A stretch of 61,436 nucleotides of DNA from Hahella sp. HN01 (GTDB taxonomy: Bacteria > Pseudomonadota > Gammaproteobacteria > Pseudomonadales > Oleiphilaceae). Under the pieces are notes generated by a model. The model was not told the DNA's origin. It saw only the letters and a program-made list of their open reading frames with translations, and made no database searches. Position 1 is the stretch's first letter. Each line of letters opens with the position of its first letter. A program made the position numbers and the translations under genes. Of the stretch, positions 52,405 to 60,955 are shown one piece after another. Where the stretch lies: NCBI RefSeq assembly GCF_018986435.1, contig NZ_JAHMIN010000006.1:1-61436 (forward strand), given 5' to 3'.

Positions 52405-54738
52405 CTATCGGGAAGAAGTGTTTCTCACCAGAACTTTACCTACTTTGCCGTCGGCGCTTTGTGACAGCACCAGGACGTTGAGGCCGAATTCCGGAATGTT
52501 GCGGCCCGCATCAGGAATCTCGTCGCTCATGTAGTTGAGGCGATCGATGAAGCGCGGATAGGGGCGACGGTTTTGGTCTTTCAGCGTGGAGCCTACGGAG
52601 TCTACGTCCGTCAGATCCAGTTTCAGGCGCTCGGAGGCGATCACGTTGAACGCCGCGTCATGCAACTGGAACTTGGTGGATGCGACGCTGCCGTCTTCCC
52701 ACTTGACCACTCTTTGGTCTGCGTCAACAACGCCTAGGAAGCCTTCGCCAGGGTGCACGCCCACGTGGTTGTTATCCCAGGAATCATCCACGAACCAGAC
52801 GACCAGGCCTTGGTTGAAGGACATCAGCTGACCGGACACGTTGAGACGCTCCAGACCGATGTCAACGCCGTTGTGCGTACGCCATTCCATCAGGTAGTAG
52901 CGATCAGACACTGTGAAGCCTTCGTCGGCGGTGAAGCCGTCCAAAGTGAACACTGGCGCGGAATCAGCGTTGTCGCTGGCGACCACCGCACCGTCTACGG
53001 ACAGAGCGATATCATCCACGTACAGGCCTGGGTTGAGCGTGCCGGAGTCAGTGAAGTACTCGATGCTGACTTTAACTGTCTGACCTGCGTAAGCGGACAG
53101 ATCGAATTCAGCGTTCACCCAGCCGTCGGATGCGCCGGTGATGCCGTTACCCAGGTTATTGCCGTTGGGGTTGGTGTCAGTGGTGATCGTCGCTGGTATG
53201 CTGACTTTGCCGGACTCGCTTTCCACCATCACGTAGCCGTAATCCCAGTCCGCTTCGATGTCGTACCAGGTTTTGAATGCCAGTTTGGCGGAAGTGGCGG
53301 ATGTCAGATCCAGATCATAGGACATGCTGGTGTGCAGGTCGTTGGCCTTACCGCCGAAATACGCGTACTGACCGCTGGTAGGCGTTGTGATAATGCGTTT
53401 TTTCTTCGGCAGGTCGATGCGGATGACATCGTTGTTGCTTCCTTTGCTTACCGCTTCATCCAGCAGCAGGACTTCGCCTTTGCGGTCCAGCTCATCGATG
53501 GACAAGGTGGCGCCGTGCTGCCAGTTGCCGCCCCAGATGCCTTGCAGTTTCTCTTTGGCGTAAGCGCTGAAACCGGTCGGTTCGGTGCCCGGAATCTTGC
53601 CGGCCCAGGAGCCGCTGGACATGATGGACCAGTAAGAAACCGGTTCGCCTTTACCTGTGTACTGGGTGTCGTACTCGTCCGGCAGACCCAGGTCGTGACC
53701 GTATTCGTGCGCGCACACGCCTGCTGCAGCGGAGATCGGCTGGATGGTGTAGTCATACGCCGCCATCATGCCGCCCCAGTTGCCGGAGTCGGAAGTGGTG
53801 CCTTCGATCGGGAAGATCTGGCCCAGGTTCCAACGGTGCGCCCAGATCGCGTCTTCGCCCAGTTGTCCGCCGCCGGCTTCCTCACCGACTGCAGAGTGGA
53901 ACACCATCACGTGGTCGACCAGGCCGTCCGGTTCCCAGTAGTCGCCGTCGCCGTCCAGGTCGTAACGGTCTTCAATGTCATAGTCGCTCAGATCCACATT
54001 GGGGTCCGCCGCCGCGGCCAAAAGGGCTTCGCGGATCAGAGCGCGGGCGTCGCCGTCCACATTGTTGCCGTAAAACGCCGCTGGTTTCTGCGCCATGTAC
54101 CAGCCCGCTACGTTGCCTTCTACAGAGTAGCTGGCGCCGGACTGGGCGATGTAGTACTGCTGCATGGAGATCAGGTTTTCACCGTTAGGACCGGCGTAAC
54201 CGGAGTCGGAGAACAGCAGATCCTGGAAGTGCTCCCGGTTGTAGTCCTCGTAGTACATGTCGGTTTCGCCGGGCTGGATGGAGTTGTGCGGGAAGTCCGG
54301 GAACTCCATCAGAATAGCGAGCACTTTGGCTTTACGGGCGCCTTCGGTCCACTCTTCCAGTTGCAGGTTATCAGGGAACAGTTTGCGGTTATCCAGCTCA
54401 CGCCATCTTTGGTCACGCAGATGGTTGCCGTTAACGCGACGCGGTTCTTCGGCCAGCGCCGCCGCCGTTGCGGAGGTAGTGGCCTGCATCCGGGCGCGTT
54501 GCAGTTCGTGGGCTTTACGGTCTTTCAACCAGTCCTGCAGTTTGGCGGTGGCTTCTTCCAGCGTAGCGCCTTCAGAGATTTTGCCGCCGGCCTTCAGCAT
54601 TTGAATCAGGCGGCCCTCATTGGCGATGCTGGGATCGAAGGCGCCGGCGCCATGCTGATGCGACTGGCTGGCCGCAAATGGCGAGGCGGAAGCGAGCAGC
54701 CCGGATATAGCGAGCGACAGTATGCTTTTTTTATGCAT
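52405..54738 (-). CDS. secreted M6-family zinc metalloprotease (immune inhibitor A/PrtV-like)
   Basis: This 777-residue secreted protease has a signal peptide (1-24), an N-terminal helical domain (about 36-80) and a linker. The catalytic domain follows (about 135-430), with the zinc motif H344-E-Y-G-H348-DLGLPDEYD. A C-terminal beta region (DLTSATSAKLAFKTWYDIE, WVNAEFDLSAYAGQTVKVSIEY) resembles MAM/jelly-roll domains of immune inhibitor A. An Asp-rich stretch (DLDGDGDYWEPDG) may bind calcium. PrtV and InhA degrade host and matrix proteins. A small secreted protein encoded upstream resembles the N-terminal domain. Confidence 0.95.
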   Translation of the reverse strand: MHKKSILSLAISGLLASASPFAASQSHQHGAGAFDPSIANEGRLIQMLKAGGKISEGATLEEATAKLQDWLKDRKAHELQRARMQATTSATAAALAEEPRRVNGNHLRDQRWRELDNRKLFPDNLQLEEWTEGARKAKVLAILMEFPDFPHNSIQPGETDMYYEDYNREHFQDLLFSDSGYAGPNGENLISMQQYYIAQSGASYSVEGNVAGWYMAQKPAAFYGNNVDGDARALIREALLAAAADPNVDLSDYDIEDRYDLDGDGDYWEPDGLVDHVMVFHSAVGEEAGGGQLGEDAIWAHRWNLGQIFPIEGTTSDSGNWGGMMAAYDYTIQPISAAAGVCAHEYGHDLGLPDEYDTQYTGKGEPVSYWSIMSSGSWAGKIPGTEPTGFSAYAKEKLQGIWGGNWQHGATLSIDELDRKGEVLLLDEAVSKGSNNDVIRIDLPKKKRIITTPTSGQYAYFGGKANDLHTSMSYDLDLTSATSAKLAFKTWYDIEADWDYGYVMVESESGKVSIPATITTDTNPNGNNLGNGITGASDGWVNAEFDLSAYAGQTVKVSIEYFTDSGTLNPGLYVDDIALSVDGAVVASDNADSAPVFTLDGFTADEGFTVSDRYYLMEWRTHNGVDIGLERLNVSGQLMSFNQGLVVWFVDDSWDNNHVGVHPGEGFLGVVDADQRVVKWEDGSVASTKFQLHDAAFNVIASERLKLDLTDVDSVGSTLKDQNRRPYPRFIDRLNYMSDEIPDAGRNIPEFGLNVLVLSQSADGKVGKVLVRNTSSR

Positions 54739-55202
54739 GATTAATTCCTTTTTTATTGATTGCCCTTTTGTGTAAGGCCATATTCGGCCCAGGCGGGGAA
54801 AGCAGGCAACGGATTGCCGGCGAATCTCAAAACGAGATAAATAAAGTAGTTCGCCCGGTCAGGCGCGGATGCCGCGCCAGTCGGGTAAACGCCAAGTCCC
54901 CGCGACGCCTAGTGATTGCCGGAACGACCGCTTAACGGTCATTGTCGACGCTCACAAAAGCCATTTGGTTTTATTGTTTCCCTGCCGATCCGATAAGGTA
55001 TTTCCTTAGCGGTCAAACATCCCCAATAACGCACATTATTGAGGGACGCCGAAGACGTCCTTGTTTCATGAAAAACGCCCCCATAAGCAAGCGCTTACGT
55101 GGTCGCGTTATTTAGTAAACCAGAAAAAATCTACAATATCAGTACTTTGGATAAATAATCTTTAAGATGAGTGGCGCGAGCCGGGAGCCCGCGCCGTGCT
55201 TG
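54739..55202. other. 464-bp region upstream of the protease
   Basis: It should contain the protease promoter. GACCG (54926-54930) and CGGTC (54936-54940) form a small hairpin. I see no gene. An AT-rich stretch at 55110-55160 follows the stop of the small secreted protein and may end that operon. Regulators of the protease cannot be identified. Confidence 0.45.
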
Positions 55203-55529
55203 TCAGGAGTTGTTTGGAGAGGGAGCGGGCGAGAACTGAGGTTGACCGGAATTGATTCCGGATTTGGTTTTTTCGGTGGCCTTTTTTGACTGCGCGGAAG
55301 CATGCGCTTTTTCCCGCAAATATTGTCGCGCAGCTTCCTCCGCTTCGGCGTAAGTCGCGCTCTCAGGAATGGCGCCTTCGTTGCGCAATTTCTTGATGAC
55401 GCTTTCGATGTTGGCCGGCGCCCCGGCTTGCGGTCCGGCGTGATCTTCATCGCAGGCCAGAGTGGGAGCGGAGACGATCAGCAGAGATAGCAGTGCGCTG
55501 GTAAAGGTCCTTTTGGATAGTTTCATCAT
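55203..55529 (-). CDS. small secreted protein resembling the protease N-terminal domain
   Basis: This 108-residue protein has a signal peptide (to about 25, LIVSAPTLAC). Residues 41-76 align without gaps to residues 41-77 of the M6 protease encoded 465 bases downstream: identical residues include I45, L48, G52, I54, E56, A58, T59, E62, A63 and L71, and both end in a K/R-rich AH segment. The rest is a Ser/Pro/Lys-rich disordered tail. It looks like a free-standing copy of the protease pro- or N-domain and may be an inhibitor, chaperone or decoy. Its start overlaps the preceding gene by 4 bases. If Cys26 were lipidated it would be a lipoprotein, but the lipobox is poor. Confidence 0.75.
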   Translation of the reverse strand: MMKLSKRTFTSALLSLLIVSAPTLACDEDHAGPQAGAPANIESVIKKLRNEGAIPESATYAEAEEAARQYLREKAHASAQSKKATEKTKSGINSGQPQFSPAPSPNNS

Positions 55530-56074
55530 TCACTTGACTCATTCTTTTGCTTGTCTGGAGACGATAAGTCTAAGCGTTTTTGTTGCGGCGGCGAAAGGGG
55601 CTCTCCCGGCGCTTCTTTGACGAAGAAGGCGCCGCTTTGGCTTTTTACGCCGTCTGGCGTGAGCGCGCCCCAGTGGGTAATCAGGTCGCCGTCCTGTGCG
55701 CTGCGCTCCAGGGAAAACAGGGTTTCTCCCGGCTTATAGATCGCCACGCCATAACTGTTTTTTACCGATCCCCCGGCATGGGAGACAAAATTGATATCGA
55801 TGCGCGCGCCGGACGTTTCCGCGGCGCAGAGCAGATTTTCCGCCGTCTGATAGCCGTTGATCTCCAGGCGGCAGGGTGTTTCTCCTTTGGCCACGGTCAA
55901 CAGGTGAATCATGATTATCGGCGTGCCTCCGGCGGTGTTTCCCTGTTGGGATTCATACCGGTAGCGACCGTCCCAATTGACGATCAGCGTGGAGTCATCG
56001 GTATCTTCAGCGAACGTCGGTAAGGCGGCGGTAGTGATCAGAAAAAGCGATAAAATACGTTGGCGTGCGGTCAT
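55526..56074 (-). CDS. secreted hypothetical protein
   Basis: This 182-residue protein has a signal peptide (to ALPTFA-ED) and a beta-rich domain: NWDGRYRYESQQGNTAGGTPIIMIHLLTV, with two cysteines (CRLEINGYQTAENLLC) that may form a disulphide. The C-terminal 30 residues are Pro/Ser/Lys-rich. The domain resembles small periplasmic proteins of the DUF5991 type, with low confidence. It lies 3 bases after the transglycosylase gene and overlaps the next gene by 4 bases, so the three form an operon. Confidence 0.7.
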   Translation of the reverse strand: MTARQRILSLFLITTAALPTFAEDTDDSTLIVNWDGRYRYESQQGNTAGGTPIIMIHLLTVAKGETPCRLEINGYQTAENLLCAAETSGARIDINFVSHAGGSVKNSYGVAIYKPGETLFSLERSAQDGDLITHWGALTPDGVKSQSGAFFVKEAPGEPLSPPQQKRLDLSSPDKQKNESSE

Positions 56075-56077
56075 AGC

Positions 56078-56833
56078 TCATCCCATATAGCCCGTCGTAA
56101 GACCCTTTTCGTAAGCGGCGCGGACTTTCAGTGAAATTTCGGCGGGGGTAATGATACCGTCTTTGTTTTTGTCAAAACCACTGTTCTGGGTATAGGTCAG
56201 CGTACCGCGCCGGAACAGCGCCTGGGACGGATTCATGCCCACCGCAGCGGGGTACAGAACCGCGAGATAGACATCCTCCAGATTCTGCAAACGCCCCTGG
56301 TAAGGGCTGAAATATTTCTCTACATACTTCAATTGCTGCACCGCCGACATCCCCTTCAGCGCCTGAACGCTGGTGCCTAACGCCTTGGCGGTGGCGGGCA
56401 TGAACTGGATCAGGCCGATAGCGCCGCTGCCGGCGGCGTTGGTGATGCGGGGGCTGAACGTCTCGCCGGTTTCAAACGCCATACAGGCCATAAGGTAGTC
56501 TGGCGACATATCCATCGCGGCGGCGATTTTAATGACTTTATTGTTGAAAACGGAGGAGGTGCGGCCGCCCCACGCGATTCGCAAATGCTTGCCTCCCAAG
56601 AGTGCGCTCAAGGTGCGCCCGCCGGGGTCGATGCGGCCGTCGGGTTTGGTCATACCGACTTTATCCCGCTGGAAACGTTTGATGGCGGAGGCTGTGGCGC
56701 CCCCGGCGACGCCGTCCACCGCCAGGCGTGAACTGTGGGTTTTGGCGAAGCGATTGAGAAGCGTCTGCGCGAGGACGACGTCCGCTTTTCTGTTGACGCC
56801 GCCGACTCCTACGGATTGTTGAAGACTCTGCAT
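56078..56833 (-). CDS. lytic transglycosylase-like protein with peptidoglycan-binding and EF-hand segments
   Basis: This 251-residue protein has an N-terminal peptidoglycan-binding repeat (ADVVLAQTLLNRF, VDGVAGGATASAIKRFQRDKVG), then an SLT domain with FETGETFSPRITNAAGSGAIGLIQFMP, where the first Glu is the likely catalytic acid. It ends with an EF-hand-like loop (DKNKDGIITPAE). There is no signal peptide from ATG 56833 (after AAGGA), which is like phage or secretion-associated endolysins. A longer reading to 57178 is not protein-like and would overlap the expansin gene. It leads an operon with two secreted proteins. Confidence 0.85.
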   Translation of the reverse strand: MQSLQQSVGVGGVNRKADVVLAQTLLNRFAKTHSSRLAVDGVAGGATASAIKRFQRDKVGMTKPDGRIDPGGRTLSALLGGKHLRIAWGGRTSSVFNNKVIKIAAAMDMSPDYLMACMAFETGETFSPRITNAAGSGAIGLIQFMPATAKALGTSVQALKGMSAVQQLKYVEKYFSPYQGRLQNLEDVYLAVLYPAAVGMNPSQALFRRGTLTYTQNSGFDKNKDGIITPAEISLKVRAAYEKGLTTGYMG

Positions 56834-57170
56834 GTCGATCCTTGAAGTTAACATGGCAAGGCAGAGTAAAACTTGACCGAAGCGGGAACAACCGGGCGTA
56901 TGGACTAACTGATCGTCCGATAAGGTTATGCCTGTAACCTGTTGATTATGATAGATAATGTCACGATTGATTCCCGTCTCATCCCAATTGTTCCATTGGC
57001 GCTGGGAGCCCGAGCCCGCCTGTGTCAGAGTGTGCGAAGAGCCCTTGCAGTACTGCAGCCGCGGGACCAGACACGATGTTCGCCACGGCGCAGGAAGGGC
57101 CGAACAGGCTTCTGACAAACCGTCGTGAAGCCAGGTTTGCAATCGCCAATGACAAAGGACAAGGAAGCTC
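56834..57170. other. 337-bp divergent promoter region
   Basis: This lies between the transglycosylase operon and the expansin gene and should hold both promoters. CAAGGAAGCTC at 57159-57169 is the expansin ribosome site. No gene or strong repeat is seen. Confidence 0.45.
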
Positions 57171-57920
57171 ATGAACAAACCTACTTTCCTGATTCTCGGC
57201 AGTATTCTGTTGTCGCTGTTTGTACGGGTCTCTCTCGCTGAGACTCAACTTCTTGCGCCGCACACGTCTGTCGCTTCCCATCATGGCGAAGGGACGTACT
57301 ACTTCTATAACGGCGGCGGACATTGCAGCGTTCCCGCGCCTGCGATGCTCACTGCGGCGATGAACCAGACCGATTACAACGGCTCTCAAGCCTGCGGCGG
57401 CTGCGTGCGAGTGACCAATCGTAATAACGGCAAGTCCGTGGTGGTGCGGGTGGATGACAGTTGTCCCGGTTGCAACCCCGGCGATGTGGACCTGACCGAT
57501 GCCGCTTTCGCGCAGATTTCACCCCTGGAGGCGGGGCGCATTCCCATTAGCTGGGATTATGTGGCCTGTGATTACCCCTCGCTGCAGTTGTATTTCATGG
57601 AAGGATCGAGCCAGTGGTGGACGGCGGTACAGGTGCGCGAACAACGGTATCCTGTAACCAGTCTGGCGTATCGGGAAAGCGGCTCAACCAGCGCCTATAA
57701 GGAGATCGGCAGAGAGGACTACAACTACTTTGTCGAACGTTCAGGCATGGGGACGGGTCCTTTTGATTTTCGCATCACGGATATATACGGACACGTGTTG
57801 GAATTGGGCGACATCGCGCTGCAACCCGGCGCGCCTATCAACACTCAGCAGCAGTTTCCCAGCAATGAAGTAAAAGGCATCGTATCCAGAGCGGGCAGGG
57901 GACAGTCGTTTTCCAAGTAA
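57171..57920 (+). CDS. bacterial expansin (EXLX1-like)
   Basis: This 249-residue secreted protein loosens cell-wall polysaccharide without hydrolysis. After a signal peptide (1-23) it has a double-psi beta-barrel domain (about 35-130: GEGTYYFYNGGGHCSVP, CGGCVRVTNRNNGKSVVVRVDDSC, GDVDLTDAAFAQIS with the key Asp). A CBM63-like domain follows (about 135-230: LQLYFMEGSSQWWTAVQVREQ). Bacterial expansins are typical of plant- or alga-associated species. It is divergent from the transglycosylase and followed by a strong hairpin. Confidence 0.92.
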   Translation: MNKPTFLILGSILLSLFVRVSLAETQLLAPHTSVASHHGEGTYYFYNGGGHCSVPAPAMLTAAMNQTDYNGSQACGGCVRVTNRNNGKSVVVRVDDSCPGCNPGDVDLTDAAFAQISPLEAGRIPISWDYVACDYPSLQLYFMEGSSQWWTAVQVREQRYPVTSLAYRESGSTSAYKEIGREDYNYFVERSGMGTGPFDFRITDIYGHVLELGDIALQPGAPINTQQQFPSNEVKGIVSRAGRGQSFSK

Positions 57921-57999
57921 GATGAATTGGGTTCTGAAACCTAGCCGTTGAGTTGTCGCCAGGGCGTTTTCTCATTGGAAGGCGGCGTCCTGGCGGAAC

Positions 58000-58024
58000 G
58001 CCGGTGTTGGATACAAACACCGGC
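58000..58024 (+). terminator. hairpin after the expansin gene
   Basis: GCCGGTGT (58000-58007) pairs with ACACCGGC (58017-58024) across a 9-base loop. It separates the expansin gene from the riboswitch leader that starts about 30 bases later. Confidence 0.65.
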
Positions 58025-58055
58025 TGGATTTATACGACGCATTGCATTAGTATGC

Positions 58056-58172
58056 GCGGCGTCACTGGGGAGTAGCCTCTCTTCACCCTGAAGAGGTTTG
58101 CGTCAACACACTTGGCCCACAGGCCATGGCGCAAACGGTTCCATAACTTGGCAAGACCTTTGACTATGCCGC
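58056..58172 (+). ncRNA. yybP-ykoY manganese riboswitch (second copy)
   Basis: The leader has GGGGAGTAG at 58067-58075 and CGTCAACA at 58101-58108, the same two blocks as the copy at 32200. A closing helix GCGGC...GTCA (58056-58064) pairs with TGAC...GCCGC (58161-58172). A CCTCT/AGAGG stem lies between the blocks. It precedes a GDT1/UPF0016 gene, a known target class for this Mn2+ sensor. A GC-rich hairpin (58168-58195) follows and may sequester or shape the ribosome site at 58218-58223. Confidence 0.9.
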
Positions 58173-58232
58173 ACCGGTTGGGCCGGGGCGTGGCGTAGTC
58201 ATATGGTTAATCCGGCCCAGGAGATATCCCGA

Positions 58233-58808
58233 ATGCAAGCTTTCCTGATTTCCACCGGCATCGTCGCCCTCGCAGAGATTGGCGACAAGACTCAATTATT
58301 GGCGTTTATTCTCGCCGCCAAATTCCGCAAGCCGGTCCCCATTATCCTTGGCATTTTCGTGGCCACCATCGTCAATCACGCCTTTGCCGGTGCGCTGGGC
58401 TCCTGGGTCACTTCTCTGATGACGCCGGAGATACTGCGCTGGGTGCTGGGCGTGTCGTTCATCGCCATGGCGGGGTGGATGCTGGTTCCTGACAAGTTCG
58501 ATGAAAGTGAAGCCAAATTCGCCAAACTGGGCGTGTTCGGCACGACAGTCATCGCCTTCTTCCTGGCGGAGATGGGGGATAAAACCCAAGTGGCCACCGT
58601 CGCGCTGGCGGCGCAATACTCCTCTTTCTTCTGGGTGGTGGCCGGTACGACTTTAGGGATGATGATCGCCAACGCTCCCGCCGTACTGCTTGGCGACCGC
58701 ATCGCCCATCGCATGCCGGTGCGGCTGGTGCACGGCGTTGCGGCGTTGATCTTTGTTGCGTTGGGGATTGCGACGTTGCTGGGCGCCGGCGCCAGCCTGG
58801 GCTTCTGA
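58233..58808 (+). CDS. mneA: GDT1/UPF0016 manganese exporter
   Basis: This 191-residue membrane protein has two homologous halves, each with the family motif: EIGDKT (15-20) and EMGDKT (113-118). These acidic residues carry Mn2+/Ca2+ in TMEM165, Gdt1 and bacterial MneA. The start ATG 58233 follows CAGGAGATATCCCGA with ideal spacing; ATG 58203 upstream is rejected. Expression should be switched on by Mn2+ through the riboswitch. Confidence 0.93.
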   Translation: MQAFLISTGIVALAEIGDKTQLLAFILAAKFRKPVPIILGIFVATIVNHAFAGALGSWVTSLMTPEILRWVLGVSFIAMAGWMLVPDKFDESEAKFAKLGVFGTTVIAFFLAEMGDKTQVATVALAAQYSSFFWVVAGTTLGMMIANAPAVLLGDRIAHRMPVRLVHGVAALIFVALGIATLLGAGASLGF

Positions 58809-59428
58809 AGCGCCTGAAAGCATCAATTTGTGCGCAGGCTCACTCCCTGCAGTGATCCAGGTTGTGAAAAACGCGTAAATGAGATTGAATTGCATTTCGT
58901 GCGGGCTAAAATTTAAGCAGGACCAACGCCCGCACGCGCATCACGTGCTTCGTACTTTGTTTTCATGAAATAAGGAATGTTTTATGAACGCTCACACTGC
59001 ACCCATCCGGCGTCATCGCTTGCCGTTACGCGCGGCTCTTCCAGATAGCCTGCGCTATTGCGGCTCATTCTTTTACTTCATATATCGCTGCGGCTCATTG
59101 TCCGTTAAGAAAGGTCTCACCGGCGGGCTATCGCCGTCATAGCGGGTCTCCCGGTGTTCGACTCCCGGAATGTCATGCGCTTGCAACAGCAAACCTCTAG
59201 GCTGCTTGCCGTCCGGCAATGCAGGCTCGCCTGTTGATTTCACTCGATTGGACTATGCAGGAAAGGCAATTGTCGCGGCGGCGTTCGGGTTCTAGGATGA
59301 AAAGTCCTTATTCGACAATGATTTATATTGAAGTAACGCTATTGATAGTCACATTTAATTACGCATCTCCTTAAGCCCATTCCTGACAGCGGGCGGAGTG
59401 CATTAAACCGATAACAACAGAAACTACA
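58809..59428. other. 620-bp region with little coding potential
   Basis: It contains one short open frame with a good ribosome site (58984-59142, listed separately) and two TGCGGCTCATT repeats (59057-59067 and 59091-59101). It also holds GCGTGCGGG (58896-58904)/CCCGCACGCG (58930-58939), which could pair as a terminator of mneA. The 200 bases before 59429 are AT-rich and should hold the next promoter. Confidence 0.4.
58984..59142 (+). CDS. candidate small protein or gene remnant
   Basis: ATG 58984 follows AAGGA with 7-base spacing. The 52-residue product (MNAHTAPIRRHRLPLRAALP, then YCGSFFYFIYRCGSLS) is basic, with a short aromatic hydrophobic stretch. It has no recognised relatives. It may be a real small protein, a leader peptide or the remains of a longer gene. 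Confidence 0.25.
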   Translation: MNAHTAPIRRHRLPLRAALPDSLRYCGSFFYFIYRCGSLSVKKGLTGGLSPS

Positions 59429-60955
59429 ATGATCTTTCCCGCATCTCATTGGTTACGCGTTTTACTTCACCTCTGTGCGATCTCTTTGTTTACCGTCAGT
59501 CTGGCCAGCGGCATGCGTCTGGCGGCGGATGGCGACTGGCCATTGCAACAGTATTGGACGGCTCTTGCGCCGCAAGGCGACATGATTTCCTGGCATCTTG
59601 GCTCTGCGCTTGGATGGCTGGCCGTCAGTCTTACCGTTTTATTCGCCTGGATTAAAAATCGCGCTGGCGTAGCTCCAACCCGTCCTAAAGGGCTACTGAT
59701 ACGAGCGTTGTATCTCACCTTGCCGGTGCAGCTTCTCAGTGGAGCCGTGTTCTATCTGGGCGTCGGCGTGGGCGTGCTGGACTGGGTCCTGGCGATTCAT
59801 TACTGGGGTGCGCTGGCGCTGCTGATCCTGATTGCCGCTCACCTGACGGAGCAACTGGCGTTGCGAGGCGGGCGGTTTTTGCCTGCGGTCTTTATCCCTC
59901 GCAAATTCTCTCAGGGTCTGGGACTGCTGGCTGTTTCCTGCGCTGCAGGCGCAGCGATTTGGTGGGGCGGCGGCGCGGACAGTCAGGAACTGGTGGTGGC
60001 GCCCTTAGCGGAAAAAGAGCGTATTCAGATTGACGGATCGCCGGATGAAGCCGCCTGGGCGACTGCTGAGCCAGTGACGGTCACTACCTATCAAGGCAAC
60101 GACTACCATACAGCCGTCCCGGTTGAAGTGCGCGCCCTGGCGAATCCTTACACGGTGTATTTCTCTATTAGCTGGCCGGATGCTCATGCCGATTACAGTC
60201 ATCTTCCCCTGCAAAAGACGGAGACCGGCTGGAAGGCGCTGCATGCGGGGTTCGAGAAAGATGACGAGCGCGTCTATTACGAAGACAAGCTGGCGGTGAT
60301 GCTATCCAACGGCGGCGGATTTGGCGGCGATAACAGCATTCATCTGGGCGGACATCCTCTGGAGGGCTATCCGGCCAGTCGCTCCGGGCGCGGTTATCAC
60401 TACACGACGGACGGCTCCATTCGCGATGTCTGGCACTGGAAGGCGGTGCGCGGGGGCGACATGGCGGTGCTGGATGATGATCACTTCGGTAAACCGGAAG
60501 CGGCCTGCGCATTTTGTCCCCGTTACAAGGCGGGTTATCAACCCGATCCGGTGGAAGACGGCGGCGTGCGTCAGAACTGGGACTGGTTCCGCACCAGCGG
60601 CGTGACGCCTCTGCGCATTCCGCGAGAAGGACCGGGCGTTACCAAGGAGGATAACGCCATGACCTGGTATGGCTCGCGCACCTACCGGGCGGAACGAGAC
60701 GAGACGCCGGTGGGCGGCAGTCTGCCCTCGGTGCTGTGGATGAGCCATTACGAAGGCGACCGGGGAGATGTGCGCGGCCGCGCGCAATGGAAGGGCGGAC
60801 GCTGGTATCTGGAGCTGGCGCGCGCCCGCGAGACGGGGTCGCCCTTTGATATTCCCATTGAGGATGGCGTGTTTATGTGGGTGGCGCCTTTTGATCATGC
60901 GCAAACCCGCCATGCCTATCACCATCGACCCATTCGCTTGAGGGTGCGGCCATGA
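59429..60955 (+). CDS. cytochrome b561-like membrane domain fused to an ethylbenzene-dehydrogenase-like domain
   Basis: This 508-residue protein has an N-terminal domain of about five membrane helices (to about 185). Histidines H7, H14, H56, H124 and H138 are suited to bind b-type heme, as in cytochrome b561/DsrM-like subunits. The periplasmic part (about 190-508) opens IQIDGSPDEAAWATAEPVTV. That is the pattern of the heme-binding gamma subunit of ethylbenzene and dimethylsulphide dehydrogenases (EB_dh). No CxxCH motif is present. It probably passes electrons across the membrane. Its stop overlaps the next start (ATGA). Confidence 0.8.
   Translation: MIFPASHWLRVLLHLCAISLFTVSLASGMRLAADGDWPLQQYWTALAPQGDMISWHLGSALGWLAVSLTVLFAWIKNRAGVAPTRPKGLLIRALYLTLPVQLLSGAVFYLGVGVGVLDWVLAIHYWGALALLILIAAHLTEQLALRGGRFLPAVFIPRKFSQGLGLLAVSCAAGAAIWWGGGADSQELVVAPLAEKERIQIDGSPDEAAWATAEPVTVTTYQGNDYHTAVPVEVRALANPYTVYFSISWPDAHADYSHLPLQKTETGWKALHAGFEKDDERVYYEDKLAVMLSNGGGFGGDNSIHLGGHPLEGYPASRSGRGYHYTTDGSIRDVWHWKAVRGGDMAVLDDDHFGKPEAACAFCPRYKAGYQPDPVEDGGVRQNWDWFRTSGVTPLRIPREGPGVTKEDNAMTWYGSRTYRAERDETPVGGSLPSVLWMSHYEGDRGDVRGRAQWKGGRWYLELARARETGSPFDIPIEDGVFMWVAPFDHAQTRHAYHHRPIRLRVRP

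Noticed and set aside
52753-54744. A 663-codon open frame opposite the M6 protease
   Set aside because: It is the shadow of a GC-rich gene: composition is Val/His/Arg-rich without any domain, while the protease strand has clear motifs.
20425-54940. GACCGCTTAACG shared by hairpins at 20426 and 54926
   Set aside because: A single shared 12-mer in 61 kb is expected by chance.
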